A stretch of 64,000 nt of DNA, from NCBI RefSeq assembly GCF_007923445.1, contig NZ_VOJI01000010.1, positions 124,001 to 188,000 on the forward strand, read 5' to 3'. Below are positions 17,221-27,623 of this stretch, one piece after another. Made by a program: the position numbers and the translations under genes. This stretch comes from Puniceibacterium confluentis (GTDB taxonomy: Bacteria; Pseudomonadota; Alphaproteobacteria; Rhodobacterales; Rhodobacteraceae). Every line of letters begins with the position of its first letter. The stretch's first letter is position 1. Under the pieces are notes generated by a model that was not told the origin of the DNA, made no database searches, and worked only from the letters and a program-made list of their open reading frames with translations.

Positions 17221-19206
17221 TCACACGGCAATACGGGGCCGACCCGAAGCCTCTGCCGTGACCACCGCCTCCAGAAACACCTCGCGCGCCTCGGCCTCGA
17301 CCACCTTCACGTCGCGGCGCAGCTTCAGCGCGATATCGACCGCCCCCGCCGCCTCTGCTGCCGCCCGCGCCTCGCTGCCCAGCGCGTTCTCAAGACAGGC
17401 CATTGCGTCTTCGGAGGCGCCGAAATCCTGCGGCCCGGTTGTCAGATGCACCCGGAACCGCCCTTCGGCCGGCGCGGTGACAATGCCCGAGCGGCGCATT
17501 GTCACCTGCCCGACCACAGCGCCGATGGCATTTGCCACATCGCCATGTGCCGGCAGATCAACAGTGCCATTCAGCATTCTCCCCACCGCAGGGTAATAAC
17601 ATCCTGCCGAGGCCCCCAGCCCGACGACCGGCAGGGCCATCCGCGTCTCGAACGCGAGTATCCCGCTTTGCCGCCGCAATCCGGCCTCAAGCAGCGGGTG
17701 CCGCGCCAGATCCACCGATGGCAAATCCCAGCCTTCTTCGGCAAAGGCCGTTTCAAGCAAGGCCCGCGCCGTTGTCCGCGTCACCGCGTCGACAATCCGC
17801 CCGGCCAACGCCTTGGCGTCCGTCGCCAGACGCTCGCCCGACCCGACCCTGCGCCGCGCCAGAACCTCGAGCGCCAGCCGTGCCGCCTCGGCGTCCCAAT
17901 CCGACTGCTGTCCGAGGACATGGACCGCATCCGTCGGAGTCACCCCGGCGACCTGCACCAGACCGCGCCCGACCAGCCGTTGCAGCGCCTGACCTTCGAG
18001 CCGGGTGCGCAGGACCGCGCCGAGCGGCATCAGCCCGTCGATCCGCTCCAGAAGCCCGGCCTCTCGCGCGCTCAGACCGGCGACGTCCTGGCCGGCAACC
18101 CGCCGCACAAAGCGCCCGTCGTGGTCGCCCGGCACCGCGCTGCGCACCTGCCGCTCCAGCTCCTGCCGCACCACGTCGCCATGTTCGAACCCGATCAGCG
18201 CCACCGGCACCACGCGGCGCGGCCCGAGGCTCAGCGCGCCGTCCAGCCCTTCGCCGACATGCACTTCGGAGTCGCCGCCAAGCCCGTGGGTGCGCATCGC
18301 CACCGCCTCGACCATGGTGCGGAACCGGCCCACCTGCGCCCCGCCGGGATCAATTGCCGGGACGCCGCCGCGCAGCAGGGCAATATCCGTCGTGGTCCCG
18401 CCAATGTCCGAAACCAGCGCATCGCTGGCCCCGGTCAGCCAGCGCGCCCCGACAAGGCTAGCAGCCGGGCCGCTGAGAATGGTCTCGATCGGGCGCTCCT
18501 GCGCCTGCGCCGCAGAAATCAGTGCGCCGTCGCCGCGCACCACCATCATCGGCGCATGCACACCCAGACCGTGCAGGGTTTCCTCGGCCCGCGCGATCAG
18601 CCGGTGCGTCAACCCGATCAGCCGCGCGTTCAAAACGGCCGTGAGCGCCCGCTTGGGCCCACCAAGCCTGGCGGAAAGCTCGTGCGAACAGGACACCGGC
18701 CGACCGGTGATGCGGCGCAGCAGCTCCCGGGCCTCCAGCTCATGCTCCGGGTTGCGGGTGGCGAACTGCGCCGCGACCGCAAAGGCCGACACCTCCTGCG
18801 CCCGGGCCCACACCTCAAGCGCCGCCAGATCCAGTGCCACCACCGCGCCGCCGGCATGGCTGTGCCCGCCCGCAAGCACCAGCACCGGATCACCGCCCAG
18901 TGCCTCGGACAGCCCGTGCGTTTCCAGATCCCGCTCGCTGAAGCCGATGTACACCAGCCCGACCCGGCCGCCCTGCCCCTCGACCAGCGCATTGGTTGCC
19001 AGAGTGGTCGAGAGTGACGCCATGGCAATTTCCGCCGCCGCGATTCCGGCCTGCGCCAGCACCGCCGTGACCGCCGCGCCGATTCCCAGCGCCAGATCAC
19101 CGCGCGTGGTCAGCGCCTTGGCCTTGGCGATGACCTGAGCCTCATCCCGGATCAGCACCGCATCGGTGTAGGTTCCGCCGGTGTCGACCCCCAGAACCAC
19201 GCTCAT
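17221..19206 (-). CDS. Hydantoinase A / oxoprolinase family protein
   Basis: 661 aa from [19 protein letters not shown]; the VDTGGTYTD phosphate-binding loop and later [12 protein letters not shown] (about residue 265) are the two ATP-grasping signatures of the actin-like HyuA fold. Size fits HyuA (about 650-690 aa), which with HyuB hydrolyses hydantoins or 5-oxoproline using ATP. No hyuB is adjacent; stand-alone members of this kind exist and their substrate is unknown. Start overlaps the queG stop by 4 nt, so it is co-translated with queG, a pairing with no obvious metabolic reason. Confidence 0.85.
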   Translation of the reverse strand: MSVVLGVDTGGTYTDAVLIRDEAQVIAKAKALTTRGDLALGIGAAVTAVLAQAGIAAAEIAMASLSTTLATNALVEGQGGRVGLVYIGFSERDLETHGLSEALGGDPVLVLAGGHSHAGGAVVALDLAALEVWARAQEVSAFAVAAQFATRNPEHELEARELLRRITGRPVSCSHELSARLGGPKRALTAVLNARLIGLTHRLIARAEETLHGLGVHAPMMVVRGDGALISAAQAQERPIETILSGPAASLVGARWLTGASDALVSDIGGTTTDIALLRGGVPAIDPGGAQVGRFRTMVEAVAMRTHGLGGDSEVHVGEGLDGALSLGPRRVVPVALIGFEHGDVVRQELERQVRSAVPGDHDGRFVRRVAGQDVAGLSAREAGLLERIDGLMPLGAVLRTRLEGQALQRLVGRGLVQVAGVTPTDAVHVLGQQSDWDAEAARLALEVLARRRVGSGERLATDAKALAGRIVDAVTRTTARALLETAFAEEGWDLPSVDLARHPLLEAGLRRQSGILAFETRMALPVVGLGASAGCYYPAVGRMLNGTVDLPAHGDVANAIGAVVGQVTMRRSGIVTAPAEGRFRVHLTTGPQDFGASEDAMACLENALGSEARAAAEAAGAVDIALKLRRDVKVVEAEAREVFLEAVVTAEASGRPRIAV

Positions 19207-20231
19207 GCCAGTCGCTCCACCGCCCAGCGTGCCGCATCCGCCACCACCGGATCCGCGTCCGCGCACAGGTCCTGTGCCACGGGCCGCAAACCTGGCGTGC
19301 CGGAATTGCCGATGGCGTAGAGCACGTTGCGCACGAACCGCCCGCGTCCGATCCGCTTGATCGGCGATCCGGAAAAATGTGCCCGGAATCCCGCGTCGTC
19401 CAGGCGCGCCAGATCCTGCAGACGCGGCGCCACCAGTTCGGCCCGCGCATGGTATTTCACTTCGCGCGCGGTGCGCGCGAACTTGTTCCACGGGCACACC
19501 GCAAGACAGTCGTCGCAGCCATAGATCCTGTTTCCCATCAACGGTCGCAGCTCCGGGTCAACCGGGCCGTGGTGCTCGATTGTCAGATAAGAGATGCAGC
19601 GGCGTGCATCCAGTTGGTAGGGCGCCGGAAAGGCCCGCGTCGGACAGACATCCAGACAGGCCCGGCAGGATCCGCAATGGTCCACCTCTGTCGCGTCCAC
19701 CGGCAATTCGAGCGTGCTGAACACCGAACCCAGGAAAAACCACGACCCCAGGTCCCGGCTGACCAGATTGGTATGTTTGCCCTGCCAGCCCAGTCCCGCA
19801 GCCTGCCCCAGCGGCTTTTCCGGCACCGGCGCGGTGTCGACGAACACCTTGACCTCACCGCCCGCCTCGGCGATCAGCCAGCGCGCCAGCCGCTTGAGCC
19901 GTTTTTTGACCACGTCGTGGTAGTCGCGGTTCTGCGCATAGACCGATACCGCCCCGCGCTCGGGCTGCGCCAGCACCTCCAGCGGGTCATGTTCAGGCGT
20001 ATAGCTTTCGCCCAACATGATCACCGACCGCGCCTCGGGCCACAGAACCTGCGGCGCGCCGCGCCAGTGCGACCGTTCGGCCAGCCAGGACATCTGCCCG
20101 TGATACCCCTGCTCCAGAAACGCCGACAGCCGTCCGGGCACCTGGGGCACGTCCCAGGGTCGGCAGATCCGGCACAGATCGAACCCGATGTCCCGGGCCT
20201 CGGCGGCAAGACTGGTCTTCAGCGCGTCCAC
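19203..20231 (-). CDS. queG: Epoxyqueuosine reductase
   Basis: 342 aa if started at GTG 20231, which has GGTGGA six bases upstream and aligns the N terminus ([19 protein letters not shown]) with the family; a GTG at 20273 would add 14 residues. Two [4Fe-4S] motifs: [12 protein letters not shown] (about 185-197) and CDDCLAVCP (about 236-245). It is a cobalamin-dependent enzyme for the last step of queuosine synthesis in tRNA anticodons. The C-terminal HEAT-like segment is present. Confidence 0.95.
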   Translation of the reverse strand: MDALKTSLAAEARDIGFDLCRICRPWDVPQVPGRLSAFLEQGYHGQMSWLAERSHWRGAPQVLWPEARSVIMLGESYTPEHDPLEVLAQPERGAVSVYAQNRDYHDVVKKRLKRLARWLIAEAGGEVKVFVDTAPVPEKPLGQAAGLGWQGKHTNLVSRDLGSWFFLGSVFSTLELPVDATEVDHCGSCRACLDVCPTRAFPAPYQLDARRCISYLTIEHHGPVDPELRPLMGNRIYGCDDCLAVCPWNKFARTAREVKYHARAELVAPRLQDLARLDDAGFRAHFSGSPIKRIGRGRFVRNVLYAIGNSGTPGLRPVAQDLCADADPVVADAARWAVERLA

Positions 20232-20306
20232 GAAGCATCCACCGACGACAAGTCCCCGGGCTCGCTCGGGCACAGGGGGCGGACCGCCGCCCTGACCCGC
20301 ATCAGA

Positions 20307-20972
20307 TCAGAAATCCAGATCGGCATAATGCGCCGGCGGCGGAAAGCCGGGAATCTGGTCCGCAAGGATGGACCGGAAGGCCGGACGCGATTTGATCTTG
20401 GCATACCAGTCCTTGACCACATCCGACCGGTTCCAGTCCACATCCGAGATATAATCCAGCGACGACAGATGCGCCGCGGCGGCGAAATCGGCCAGCGTCA
20501 TCGAATCCCCCGCGAGCCAGCGCCGGTGATCCAGCAACCAGGCCATGTAATCGAGGTGATACTTGATCGCCTTGGCCCCGGCCTTGACGTTCTGGCTGTC
20601 AGGATAGCCCTTGCCCATGACCTTCTTGTTGACCCGTTCGTACAGCAGCTTGCTGGTCACTTCGTTGTGGAACTTGTCATCGAACCAGCCGACCAGTCGG
20701 CGCACCTCGTAGCGGTTCTCGGCGCTGCGCGGCATCAGCGGCGGCTCGGGATGCATTTCTTCGAGGTATTCGCAGATCGCGCCGCTCTCGGCCATGATCT
20801 TGGTGTCGATCTTCAACACCGGCACCTTTGCCGCCGGGTTGCGGCGCAGAAAGTCCGCATCCTTTTCCCAGTACCGTTCCTCGATCAGATCACACTCGAT
20901 CTTCTTCTCTGCGAGGCTCAGCCGCACCTTGCGGCAGAACGGGGACAGCGGCACGTGATAGAGTTTGGCCAT
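20307..20972 (-). CDS. Glutathione S-transferase family protein
   Basis: 221 aa. Thioredoxin-like N-terminal domain with LSPFCRKVRL (Ser10, Cys13), the cis-Pro block KVPVL and the glutathione-contact ESGAICEYLEE; helical C-terminal domain with the N-capping motif MTLADFAAAAHLSSLDY. Substrate cannot be told. Lies just upstream of queG on the same strand with 75 nt between. Confidence 0.9.
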   Translation of the reverse strand: MAKLYHVPLSPFCRKVRLSLAEKKIECDLIEERYWEKDADFLRRNPAAKVPVLKIDTKIMAESGAICEYLEEMHPEPPLMPRSAENRYEVRRLVGWFDDKFHNEVTSKLLYERVNKKVMGKGYPDSQNVKAGAKAIKYHLDYMAWLLDHRRWLAGDSMTLADFAAAAHLSSLDYISDVDWNRSDVVKDWYAKIKSRPAFRSILADQIPGFPPPAHYADLDF

Positions 20973-21180
20973 GGTGGGATGCGCATCCGGGATTTTTGGT
21001 GGATATCCCCCTACTTGCCGTGAAAGCAGGCTCAGTTCAACTGCTGATCACCAGATACAGGTTTCTGTGGCCTGCGCCGCGGGCGGGAACCTGCGTATTT
21101 GATGCCGGACCAGGCCGGTGAAGATCCCGGCCCGGGTCATTGTGGCGGCATCTGCCTGATGCGGCCCTGTCGACGTCCGG

Positions 21181-21927
21181 CTACTCGAAACAGGCCGCGC
21201 GACCGTCCCTGGCGATGGTCGCGGCACCGTCCCGGATGCCGGCAGCGCGACGCTGCACATACTTTGAGGGCCTCGAAGCCGAACGGTCCTTGGGGTCCGG
21301 CAAGATGGCCGCCAGCCGTGCGGCCTGTGTGGCGTTCAGCGCGCCGGGACCGAGGCCGAAATAATGCTGCGAGGCGGCCGCGACCCCGAACACGCCTTCG
21401 TCGAACTCCGCAACGTTGAGATAGACTTCGAGGATCCGCCGCTTGCTCCACAGCGCTTCCATCAGCGGCGTGATCAGTGCCTCAAGCGCCTTGCGGGTGT
21501 AATTGCGTCCGTGCCACAGGAACGTGTTCTTCACCACCTGCTGGCTGATGGTCGACGCCCCCCGGTTGCCTCCGGCCTCGATCGCATCGCGGATGGCCCC
21601 CATGTCAAAGCCCCAGTGGTTGCAATAGTTCGCATCCTCGGCCGCCACCACCGAGCGAAGCATCACCGGCGCAATGTCGTCCGCTCTGACCCAGGTGTGT
21701 GTCACCTCCGCGCCCAGACGGCGCGCCTCGCTGACCATGTAAATCGTCGTCGGCGGGTTCACCACCTTGTACAACAGCACCATCAGCACAACCAACGAGA
21801 CCGCCACGAAGGCCAGACGAAAGACCCAGCGCAGCATCCAGCGCACCGGGCGAAAGCGCCGTCGCGGGGTGGATCTGGCATCCTCCCTCAGCGGCTTTTT
21901 CGGAATGGTTTTACGGGTTGTCGCCAT
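21181..21927 (-). CDS. mtgA: Monofunctional biosynthetic peptidoglycan transglycosylase
   Basis: 248 aa. Basic cytoplasmic N terminus, one TM helix (about residues 36-53), then the GT51 domain: catalytic Glu97 in VVAAEDANYCNHWGFD, RGASTISQQVVKN, and LEVYLNVAEF. It polymerises lipid II into glycan strands at the inner membrane and lacks the transpeptidase domain of class A PBPs. The start at 21927 has AAGGAT upstream and gives MATTRKTIPKKP. Confidence 0.95.
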   Translation of the reverse strand: MATTRKTIPKKPLREDARSTPRRRFRPVRWMLRWVFRLAFVAVSLVVLMVLLYKVVNPPTTIYMVSEARRLGAEVTHTWVRADDIAPVMLRSVVAAEDANYCNHWGFDMGAIRDAIEAGGNRGASTISQQVVKNTFLWHGRNYTRKALEALITPLMEALWSKRRILEVYLNVAEFDEGVFGVAAASQHYFGLGPGALNATQAARLAAILPDPKDRSASRPSKYVQRRAAGIRDGAATIARDGRAACFE

Positions 21928-22029
21928 GGCGCCATCCTTACGCAGCCCGGACCGGTCGTGAAAGCCTTTGCGCGGACTTGGGTCAGGGACCGTGTTCCGC
22001 GCGCCGCGCGCACCGAGCCCCGTGCAACG

Positions 22030-22060
22030 AAAAGGGGGCCACGCCATGGCGCAGCCCCCC
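22030..22060 (-). terminator. Terminator after gltB
   Basis: GGGGGC (22034-22039) pairs with GCCCCC (22054-22059); the loop contains the further dyad GCCATGGC. Four T follow on the minus strand. It is 26 nt past the gltB stop. Confidence 0.75.
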
Positions 22061-22085
22061 CGTGGTAAGATTGCCCGCGAAACGA

Positions 22086-25000
22086 TCAGGCTGTAACGGC
22101 CGCACCGGTTTCGGTCAGCGGATGGGCGATCTTGTTCAGCATCTCTTTCGGGCAGACCTGCAGGAAATTCGGCAGTTCTTCGTCCCAGTGCTGCAACAGA
22201 TCCAGTGCCTTGCGGCTGCCGGTCTCTTTCGCATGGCGCTGGACCAGGGCGTGTAGCTCGTTCTGCCACGGCTTGACCGTGACCGGGCAGGTCACGATGC
22301 CCTCCATGTTCATCAGAGCCGTTGCCGTGCCCTCCGGATCATAGAGATAAGCCATCCCACCGGTCATGCCCGCACCGAAGTTGGCCCCGACACTGCCCAG
22401 AATGACCGCGACGCCGCCGGTCATGTATTCACAGCCGTTCGATCCGCAGCCTTCGACCACCACCGACGCGCCCGAGTTGCGCACGGCGAATCGCTCGCCT
22501 GCCCGGCCCGCCGCAAACAGGAAGCCTTCGGTCGCACCATAAAGCACGGTGTTGCCGATGATCGTATTCTCGGAGGCGACCAGCGGCGAGTGCATCGGCG
22601 GACGCACCACGATGGTGCCCCCCGACAGACCTTTGCCGACATAGTCGTTGGCATCCCCCGACACTTCCAGTTTGAGCCCCGGTGCGGCAAAGGCGCCCAG
22701 GGATTGCCCGGCCGACCCGGTCAGCTTCACCGTCAGGTGATCCGGCTGCAACGCGTTGCGCATCCCGAATTTGCGCACGATATGCGACGACGTCCGGGTC
22801 CCCACGGTGCGGTGGGTGTTCTGAACCGCATAGGACAGCTGCATCTTCTCGCCGTCCTCCAGGAACCGGGCGGCATCGCGCACGATCTCCGCGTCCAGCG
22901 TGTCCGGCACCGCGTTGCGCGGACGGTCACGGTCGTAGACGATGTCATCCGAGCCATCGACACGGATCAGCAGCGGGTTGAGGTCAAGATCGTCAAGATG
23001 ATCCGACCCGCGGCTGACCTGGCGCAGAAGATCTGCCCGCCCGATCACATCCGCAAGGCTGCGTGCGCCGATGCTGGCAAGGATTTCGCGCACCTCCGTG
23101 GCGTAGAAAGTGATCAGGTTGACCACCTTGTCCGCCGTGCCCGTGAACTTGGCCCGCAGGCTTTCGTCCTGGGTGCAGACCCCCACCGGGCAGGTGTTGG
23201 ACTGGCACTGGCGCACCATGATGCAGCCCATCGCGATCAGCGCTGCGGTGCCGATGCCGTATTCCTCGGCCCCCAGCATCGCCGCCATGACGATGTCGCG
23301 CCCGGTGCGCAGACCGCCGTCGGTGCGCAGGGTCACCCGCGACCGCAGGTTGTTCATCGACAACACCTGATGCGCCTCGGTCAGACCCATTTCCCACGGC
23401 AGGCCGGCATATTTGATCGAGGTCGCGGGCGACGCGCCGGTGCCGCCATTGTGGCCCGAGATCAGGATCACGTCGGCCTTGGCCTTGGCGACCCCGGCGG
23501 CGATCGTGCCCACACCCGAGGACGCCACCAGCTTCACCGTCACCTTGCAGCGCGGGTTGATCTGCTTGAGGTCATAGATCAGCTGCGCCAGATCCTCGAT
23601 CGAGTAGATGTCGTGGTGCGGCGGCGGCGAGATCAGCGTCACGCCTTCGGTCGAATGCCGCAGGCGCGCGATCAGCTTGGTCACCTTCATGCCGGGAAGC
23701 TGGCCGCCCTCGCCGGGCTTGGCGCCCTGCGCGACCTTGATCTCGAGCTCTTCGCACTGGTTGAGGTATTCCGCGGTGACGCCGAACCGCCCCGAGGCCA
23801 CCTGCTTGATCTTGGCCGACGGGTTGTCGCCATTGGATTCGGGCACAAAGTGTGCCGGATCTTCGCCACCCTCTCCGGAATCCGACTTGGCGCCGATGCG
23901 GTTCATCGCGACATTCAGCGTCTTGTGCGCTTCCGGGCCCAACGCGCCCAGCGACATGCCGGGAGTGACAAAGCGCTTGCGGATGCTGGTGATCGATTCA
24001 ACCTGCTCCAGCGGGATGGCCGGACCGATGGGCTTCATCGCCAGCAGATCACGCAGATGGATCGGCGGGTTGGCCTGGATCGCCTTGGCATAGGTCTTCC
24101 ACAGCTCATAGCTCGCCTTGTCGCAGGCTGCCTGCAACAGATGCATGTTCTGCGCGCCCCAGGCATGGGTCTCGCCCGACTTGCGTGCCTTGTAGAAACC
24201 GCCAATGGGCAGCACGTCCTGACCGCCGAGGAACCCCAGCGCGTGGATCTGCTCGGCCTTGGTCTGGATGCCGCTGACACCGATGCCGCTGATCCGGCTG
24301 ACCATACCGGGGAAGAATTCGGCGCACATGGCGCGGGACAGGCCCACCGCCTCGAAGTTCAGACCGCCACGATACGAGGAAATCACCGAGATCCCCATCT
24401 TTGACATGATCTTGAGCATGCCCTGGTCGATTGCCTCGCGGTACTTGCGCACCGCCTGGGTCAGCGACATGTCCAGCAGGCCGCGCTCGACCCGGTCGGC
24501 CAGGGTGTCCTCGGCCAGATACGGGTTCACCACCGTCGCGCCCGCACCGATCAACACCGCAAAGTAATGCGGGTCGATACATTCGGCGGACCGGACGTTC
24601 AGCGAACAGAAGGTCCGCAGGCCCTTGCGGGTCAGATGGCTGTGCACCGCCGAGGTGGCGAGGATCATCGGCATACCGATCTTTTCCTCGCTGGCCAGGT
24701 GGTCGGTCAGTGTCAGGTGCCCGGCGCCGGAGCGCACCGCATCCTCGGCCTCGGCGCGGATCCGGTCCAGCCCCTTGCGCAGGGTGTCCTTGCCGCCGTT
24801 GACTTCGAAGGTGCAGTCGATCTCGACGCTGTCGGCATTGAAATGCCGTTTCAGGTCATCGAACTGCGCATTGCCAACAAACGGGCTGTCCAGTACCAGG
24901 ATCTCGGTCTGTGCGGAACTTTCGTCCAGCACGTTCTTGAGGTTGCCGAACCGGGTCTTCAGGCTCATCACCCGGAATTCACGCAGTGAATCGATCGGCG

Positions 25001-26621
25001 GGTTGGTGACCTGGCTGAAGTTCTGCCGGAAGAAATGGCTCAGCGGACGGTACTTTTTCGACAGAACGGCGCTTGGGGTGTCGTCACCCATGCTGACAAC
25101 CGTCTCCTTGCCGTCCTCCGCCATCGGCGCCAGGATCTGCTCGATCTCTTCGACGCTGTAGCCAGCCGCGATCTGGCGGCGCCGCAGTTCGGCGCCGCTG
25201 TACATGGCCTTTTCGCTGACCGACCCGAGTTCGTCATCCAGTTCGGTGATCTTGCCGACCCATTCGCCGAACGGCTGGCTTGCGGCCAGTTTGTCCTTGA
25301 TCTCGACGTCGTGGTACAGCCTGCCCTCTTTCATGTCGACGGCCAGCAGCTGCCCCGGACCAAGCGCGCCCTTTTCACGCACGGTGCCTTCGTCGACCGG
25401 CACCATTCCCGCTTCGGAGCCCGCGATCAGCAGGCCGTCGCCCGTCACCACATAGCGCATCGGCCGCAACCCGTTGCGGTCAAGACCGCCGCAGACCCAG
25501 CGGCCATCGGTCATCGCCAGCGCGGCGGGGCCGTCCCAGGGTTCCATCACCGAGTTGCAGTAGGAATACATGTCGCGCCAGGCCTCCGGCAGTTCCAGCG
25601 CCTGCTTGGACCAGCTCTCGGGCACCAGCATGGTCTTGGCCATCGGCGCGTTGCGCCCCGCCCGCACCAGAACCTCGAACACCGCATCCAGCGCAGCGGA
25701 ATCCGACGCGCCGTTGGCGATGATCGGCTTGATGTCGTCGGCCATCTCTCCGAAAGTGGCGGATGCCATGCGGATTTCGTGGGACTTCATCCAGTTGATG
25801 TTGCCCTTCAGCGTGTTGATCTCGCCATTGTGGGCCAGCATCCGGAACGGCTGTGCCAGCCACCACTGCGGGAAGGTATTGGTGGAATAGCGCTGGTGAT
25901 AGATCGCAAAGGCGGATTCAAAACGCTCGTCCATCAGGTCGGGATAGAATTCTGCCACGTCCTGCGCCAGCATCATGCCCTTGTAGATGATGGACCGGCA
26001 GGACAGCGACGCGATGTAAAGCTGCCCCACGCCGGCGGCGGCGGCGGCCTTTTCGATCCGGCGACGGATCACGTAGAGTTCACGCTCGAACGTCTCTTCG
26101 TCCACACCCTTGGCGTTGGAGATCAGGATCTGTTCGATCTCGGGGCGGGTCGCGTTGGCCTTTTCACCCAGACAGTCGACATTCACCGGCACATGCCGCC
26201 AGCCGTAGATGTAATGGCCCATGCGCAGGACTTCGGTTTCCACGATGGTCCGGCAGGTCTCCTGCGCGCCAAAGTCGGTGCGCGGCAGGAACACCTGACC
26301 CACGGCCATCAGCTCGTTCTTGCGCGGGGTGTGGCCGGTGCGGTCGATCTGGTCATAAAAGAACGCGACCGGGATCTGCACGTGGATGCCGGCCCCGTCA
26401 CCGGTCTTGCCATCCGCGTCCACGGCACCCCGGTGCCAGATCGCCTTGAGCGCGGAAATTCCCGCGTCGACAACCCGTCGGCTGGCCTTGCCATCGACCG
26501 AGACCACAAGGCCAACCCCGCAGGAAGAATGCTCTTCCGCTTCGGAATACAGGCCATTCTCGGCCATCCACTTGCGCTTGGCTTCTTCGGCCCGCACCCA
26601 GTCTGCATCATACTTTGTCAT
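22086..26621 (-). CDS. gltB: Glutamate synthase (NADPH) large subunit
   Basis: 1511 aa, full family length. The class II glutamine amidotransferase nucleophile is Cys34 in HSSCGVGLVVS, which normally becomes N-terminal after removal of a propeptide. The central and FMN-binding synthase domains follow (GEGGEDPAHF, HNGGTGASP, LRTDGGLRTGRD), then the Fe-S motif CQSNTCPVGVC and a C-terminal Gly-rich beta-helix (GXXG repeats such as MTGGVAVILG). It makes glutamate from glutamine and 2-oxoglutarate with GltD. Last gene of the operon that starts at gltD, unusually separated from it by three other genes. Confidence 0.98.
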   Translation of the reverse strand: MTKYDADWVRAEEAKRKWMAENGLYSEAEEHSSCGVGLVVSVDGKASRRVVDAGISALKAIWHRGAVDADGKTGDGAGIHVQIPVAFFYDQIDRTGHTPRKNELMAVGQVFLPRTDFGAQETCRTIVETEVLRMGHYIYGWRHVPVNVDCLGEKANATRPEIEQILISNAKGVDEETFERELYVIRRRIEKAAAAAGVGQLYIASLSCRSIIYKGMMLAQDVAEFYPDLMDERFESAFAIYHQRYSTNTFPQWWLAQPFRMLAHNGEINTLKGNINWMKSHEIRMASATFGEMADDIKPIIANGASDSAALDAVFEVLVRAGRNAPMAKTMLVPESWSKQALELPEAWRDMYSYCNSVMEPWDGPAALAMTDGRWVCGGLDRNGLRPMRYVVTGDGLLIAGSEAGMVPVDEGTVREKGALGPGQLLAVDMKEGRLYHDVEIKDKLAASQPFGEWVGKITELDDELGSVSEKAMYSGAELRRRQIAAGYSVEEIEQILAPMAEDGKETVVSMGDDTPSAVLSKKYRPLSHFFRQNFSQVTNPPIDSLREFRVMSLKTRFGNLKNVLDESSAQTEILVLDSPFVGNAQFDDLKRHFNADSVEIDCTFEVNGGKDTLRKGLDRIRAEAEDAVRSGAGHLTLTDHLASEEKIGMPMILATSAVHSHLTRKGLRTFCSLNVRSAECIDPHYFAVLIGAGATVVNPYLAEDTLADRVERGLLDMSLTQAVRKYREAIDQGMLKIMSKMGISVISSYRGGLNFEAVGLSRAMCAEFFPGMVSRISGIGVSGIQTKAEQIHALGFLGGQDVLPIGGFYKARKSGETHAWGAQNMHLLQAACDKASYELWKTYAKAIQANPPIHLRDLLAMKPIGPAIPLEQVESITSIRKRFVTPGMSLGALGPEAHKTLNVAMNRIGAKSDSGEGGEDPAHFVPESNGDNPSAKIKQVASGRFGVTAEYLNQCEELEIKVAQGAKPGEGGQLPGMKVTKLIARLRHSTEGVTLISPPPHHDIYSIEDLAQLIYDLKQINPRCKVTVKLVASSGVGTIAAGVAKAKADVILISGHNGGTGASPATSIKYAGLPWEMGLTEAHQVLSMNNLRSRVTLRTDGGLRTGRDIVMAAMLGAEEYGIGTAALIAMGCIMVRQCQSNTCPVGVCTQDESLRAKFTGTADKVVNLITFYATEVREILASIGARSLADVIGRADLLRQVSRGSDHLDDLDLNPLLIRVDGSDDIVYDRDRPRNAVPDTLDAEIVRDAARFLEDGEKMQLSYAVQNTHRTVGTRTSSHIVRKFGMRNALQPDHLTVKLTGSAGQSLGAFAAPGLKLEVSGDANDYVGKGLSGGTIVVRPPMHSPLVASENTIIGNTVLYGATEGFLFAAGRAGERFAVRNSGASVVVEGCGSNGCEYMTGGVAVILGSVGANFGAGMTGGMAYLYDPEGTATALMNMEGIVTCPVTVKPWQNELHALVQRHAKETGSRKALDLLQHWDEELPNFLQVCPKEMLNKIAHPLTETGAAVTA

Positions 26622-26635
26622 GTCAGAGGTCCTCT

Positions 26636-27199
26636 TCAGTGGCCGTCATGCTGCGACGGTCCGGCACCTTCGCCGTAGCCGCGCGCTTTGTTGTAAATCA
26701 TTGTCTGGTGGCGCGTCAGAACCGGCGCCGTTTCGAGATGTGCCGCCAGATGCACCCTGCGCAACTGCGCCTCGATCATGGCGGCCTGCCCGGTCAGAAC
26801 CGTCAGCTGCTCTGCGGTGATCGCATTGGCGGCAAACGCGGCGTCCAGCGCCGATTCCGCCGCGACGTACTGCGCGCCCAGGGCCTGCGCTTCGGTCTGC
26901 ATCCGGTCAAAAATCCGCTGCACCTGCGCCCGCTGCTGCGCGCTCAGGTCGAGGTCTTCGGCCAGGTCGAGCACGTGTGACGGGCCGGGATAGCCGTTGA
27001 GCTCTGCCGGTTTGGCAAAGCCCCAGCCCTGCCCGGCCAGCAAGGCCTCGATATCCTGCGACGACAGTGCCGCGATCGGTCGCTGATCCTGCCCGGCGTA
27101 GGGCGATGTGTCCGCAAGAACCATGCCGGCCGTACCGACGGCACCCGCCGCGACCAGCGCTTTCAGACTGCATCGGCAGGTCGCAAGGAAAGCTGTCAT
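26636..27199 (-). CDS. Periplasmic helical protein of Spy/CpxP type
   Basis: 187 aa with AAAGGA upstream. Signal peptide (LKALVAAGAVGTAGMVLA). The mature part is all-helical with DLSAQQRAQVQRIFDRM and ITAEQLTVLTGQAAMIEAQLRRVHL, ending LTRHQTMIYNKARGYG, like the LTxxQ-containing Spy/CpxP and CnrR-type periplasmic proteins that bind unfolded proteins or metals. A His-rich end (SQHDGH) could bind metal. It overlaps the GFA gene before it by 4 nt and lies 14 nt before gltB. Confidence 0.7.
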   Translation of the reverse strand: MTAFLATCRCSLKALVAAGAVGTAGMVLADTSPYAGQDQRPIAALSSQDIEALLAGQGWGFAKPAELNGYPGPSHVLDLAEDLDLSAQQRAQVQRIFDRMQTEAQALGAQYVAAESALDAAFAANAITAEQLTVLTGQAAMIEAQLRRVHLAAHLETAPVLTRHQTMIYNKARGYGEGAGPSQHDGH

Positions 27200-27621
27200 G
27201 TTTCGATCCTTTCCAGAAAAGCGGCGAAACCGGCTTCGATTTCTGCCTTGGTCTTCCGTTCGTGGTTGCCTGCAAAGGCATATCCTGCGGGCTTCACGTC
27301 TATGTAGATCTCGGTCTTCAGCGTCAGGCCTCCGGCCTTGTCCACCAGACCGGCCGAGATGCTGTAATAGTCATGCCCGGGCAATGTCAGATGATACCAC
27401 AGGGTTGTGCCGCAGCTGTCACACCATGCCCGTTCCGCCCAGTCGGACGAAGCATAGGATTTGACCGGTCCCTCGTAGTGCACCGTTCCCGGCTTGGCGT
27501 CGATCTCGAGCAATGCGGAACCGGTCCAGCGCCGGCACATCTCGCAATGGCAGGCGCCCAGCTTGTTCTCGGTCGGCTCGAACGTCACCGTCACGGCGCC
27601 GCACAGGCAGTGTCCCAGCAT
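27196..27621 (-). CDS. GFA family zinc-thiol protein (first copy)
   Basis: 141 aa. Cysteines of the GFA/CENP-V fold: CLCG near residue 5, CHCEMCRRW near 24-32, and CDSCG near 67-71; these bind zinc. The family was named for glutathione-dependent formaldehyde activation, but most members have unproven function. It is a tandem paralogue of the next gene (shared layout and SGSALF/TGSAL, SSxWAERAWC blocks) with 2 nt between them. Confidence 0.85.
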   Translation of the reverse strand: MLGHCLCGAVTVTFEPTENKLGACHCEMCRRWTGSALLEIDAKPGTVHYEGPVKSYASSDWAERAWCDSCGTTLWYHLTLPGHDYYSISAGLVDKAGGLTLKTEIYIDVKPAGYAFAGNHERKTKAEIEAGFAAFLERIET

Positions 27622-27623
27622 GT

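Noticed and set aside
19377-21023. A 548-aa open frame opposite queG and the GST gene
   Set aside because: It spans two unrelated real genes and their gap, which a true gene would not do, and shows no domain.
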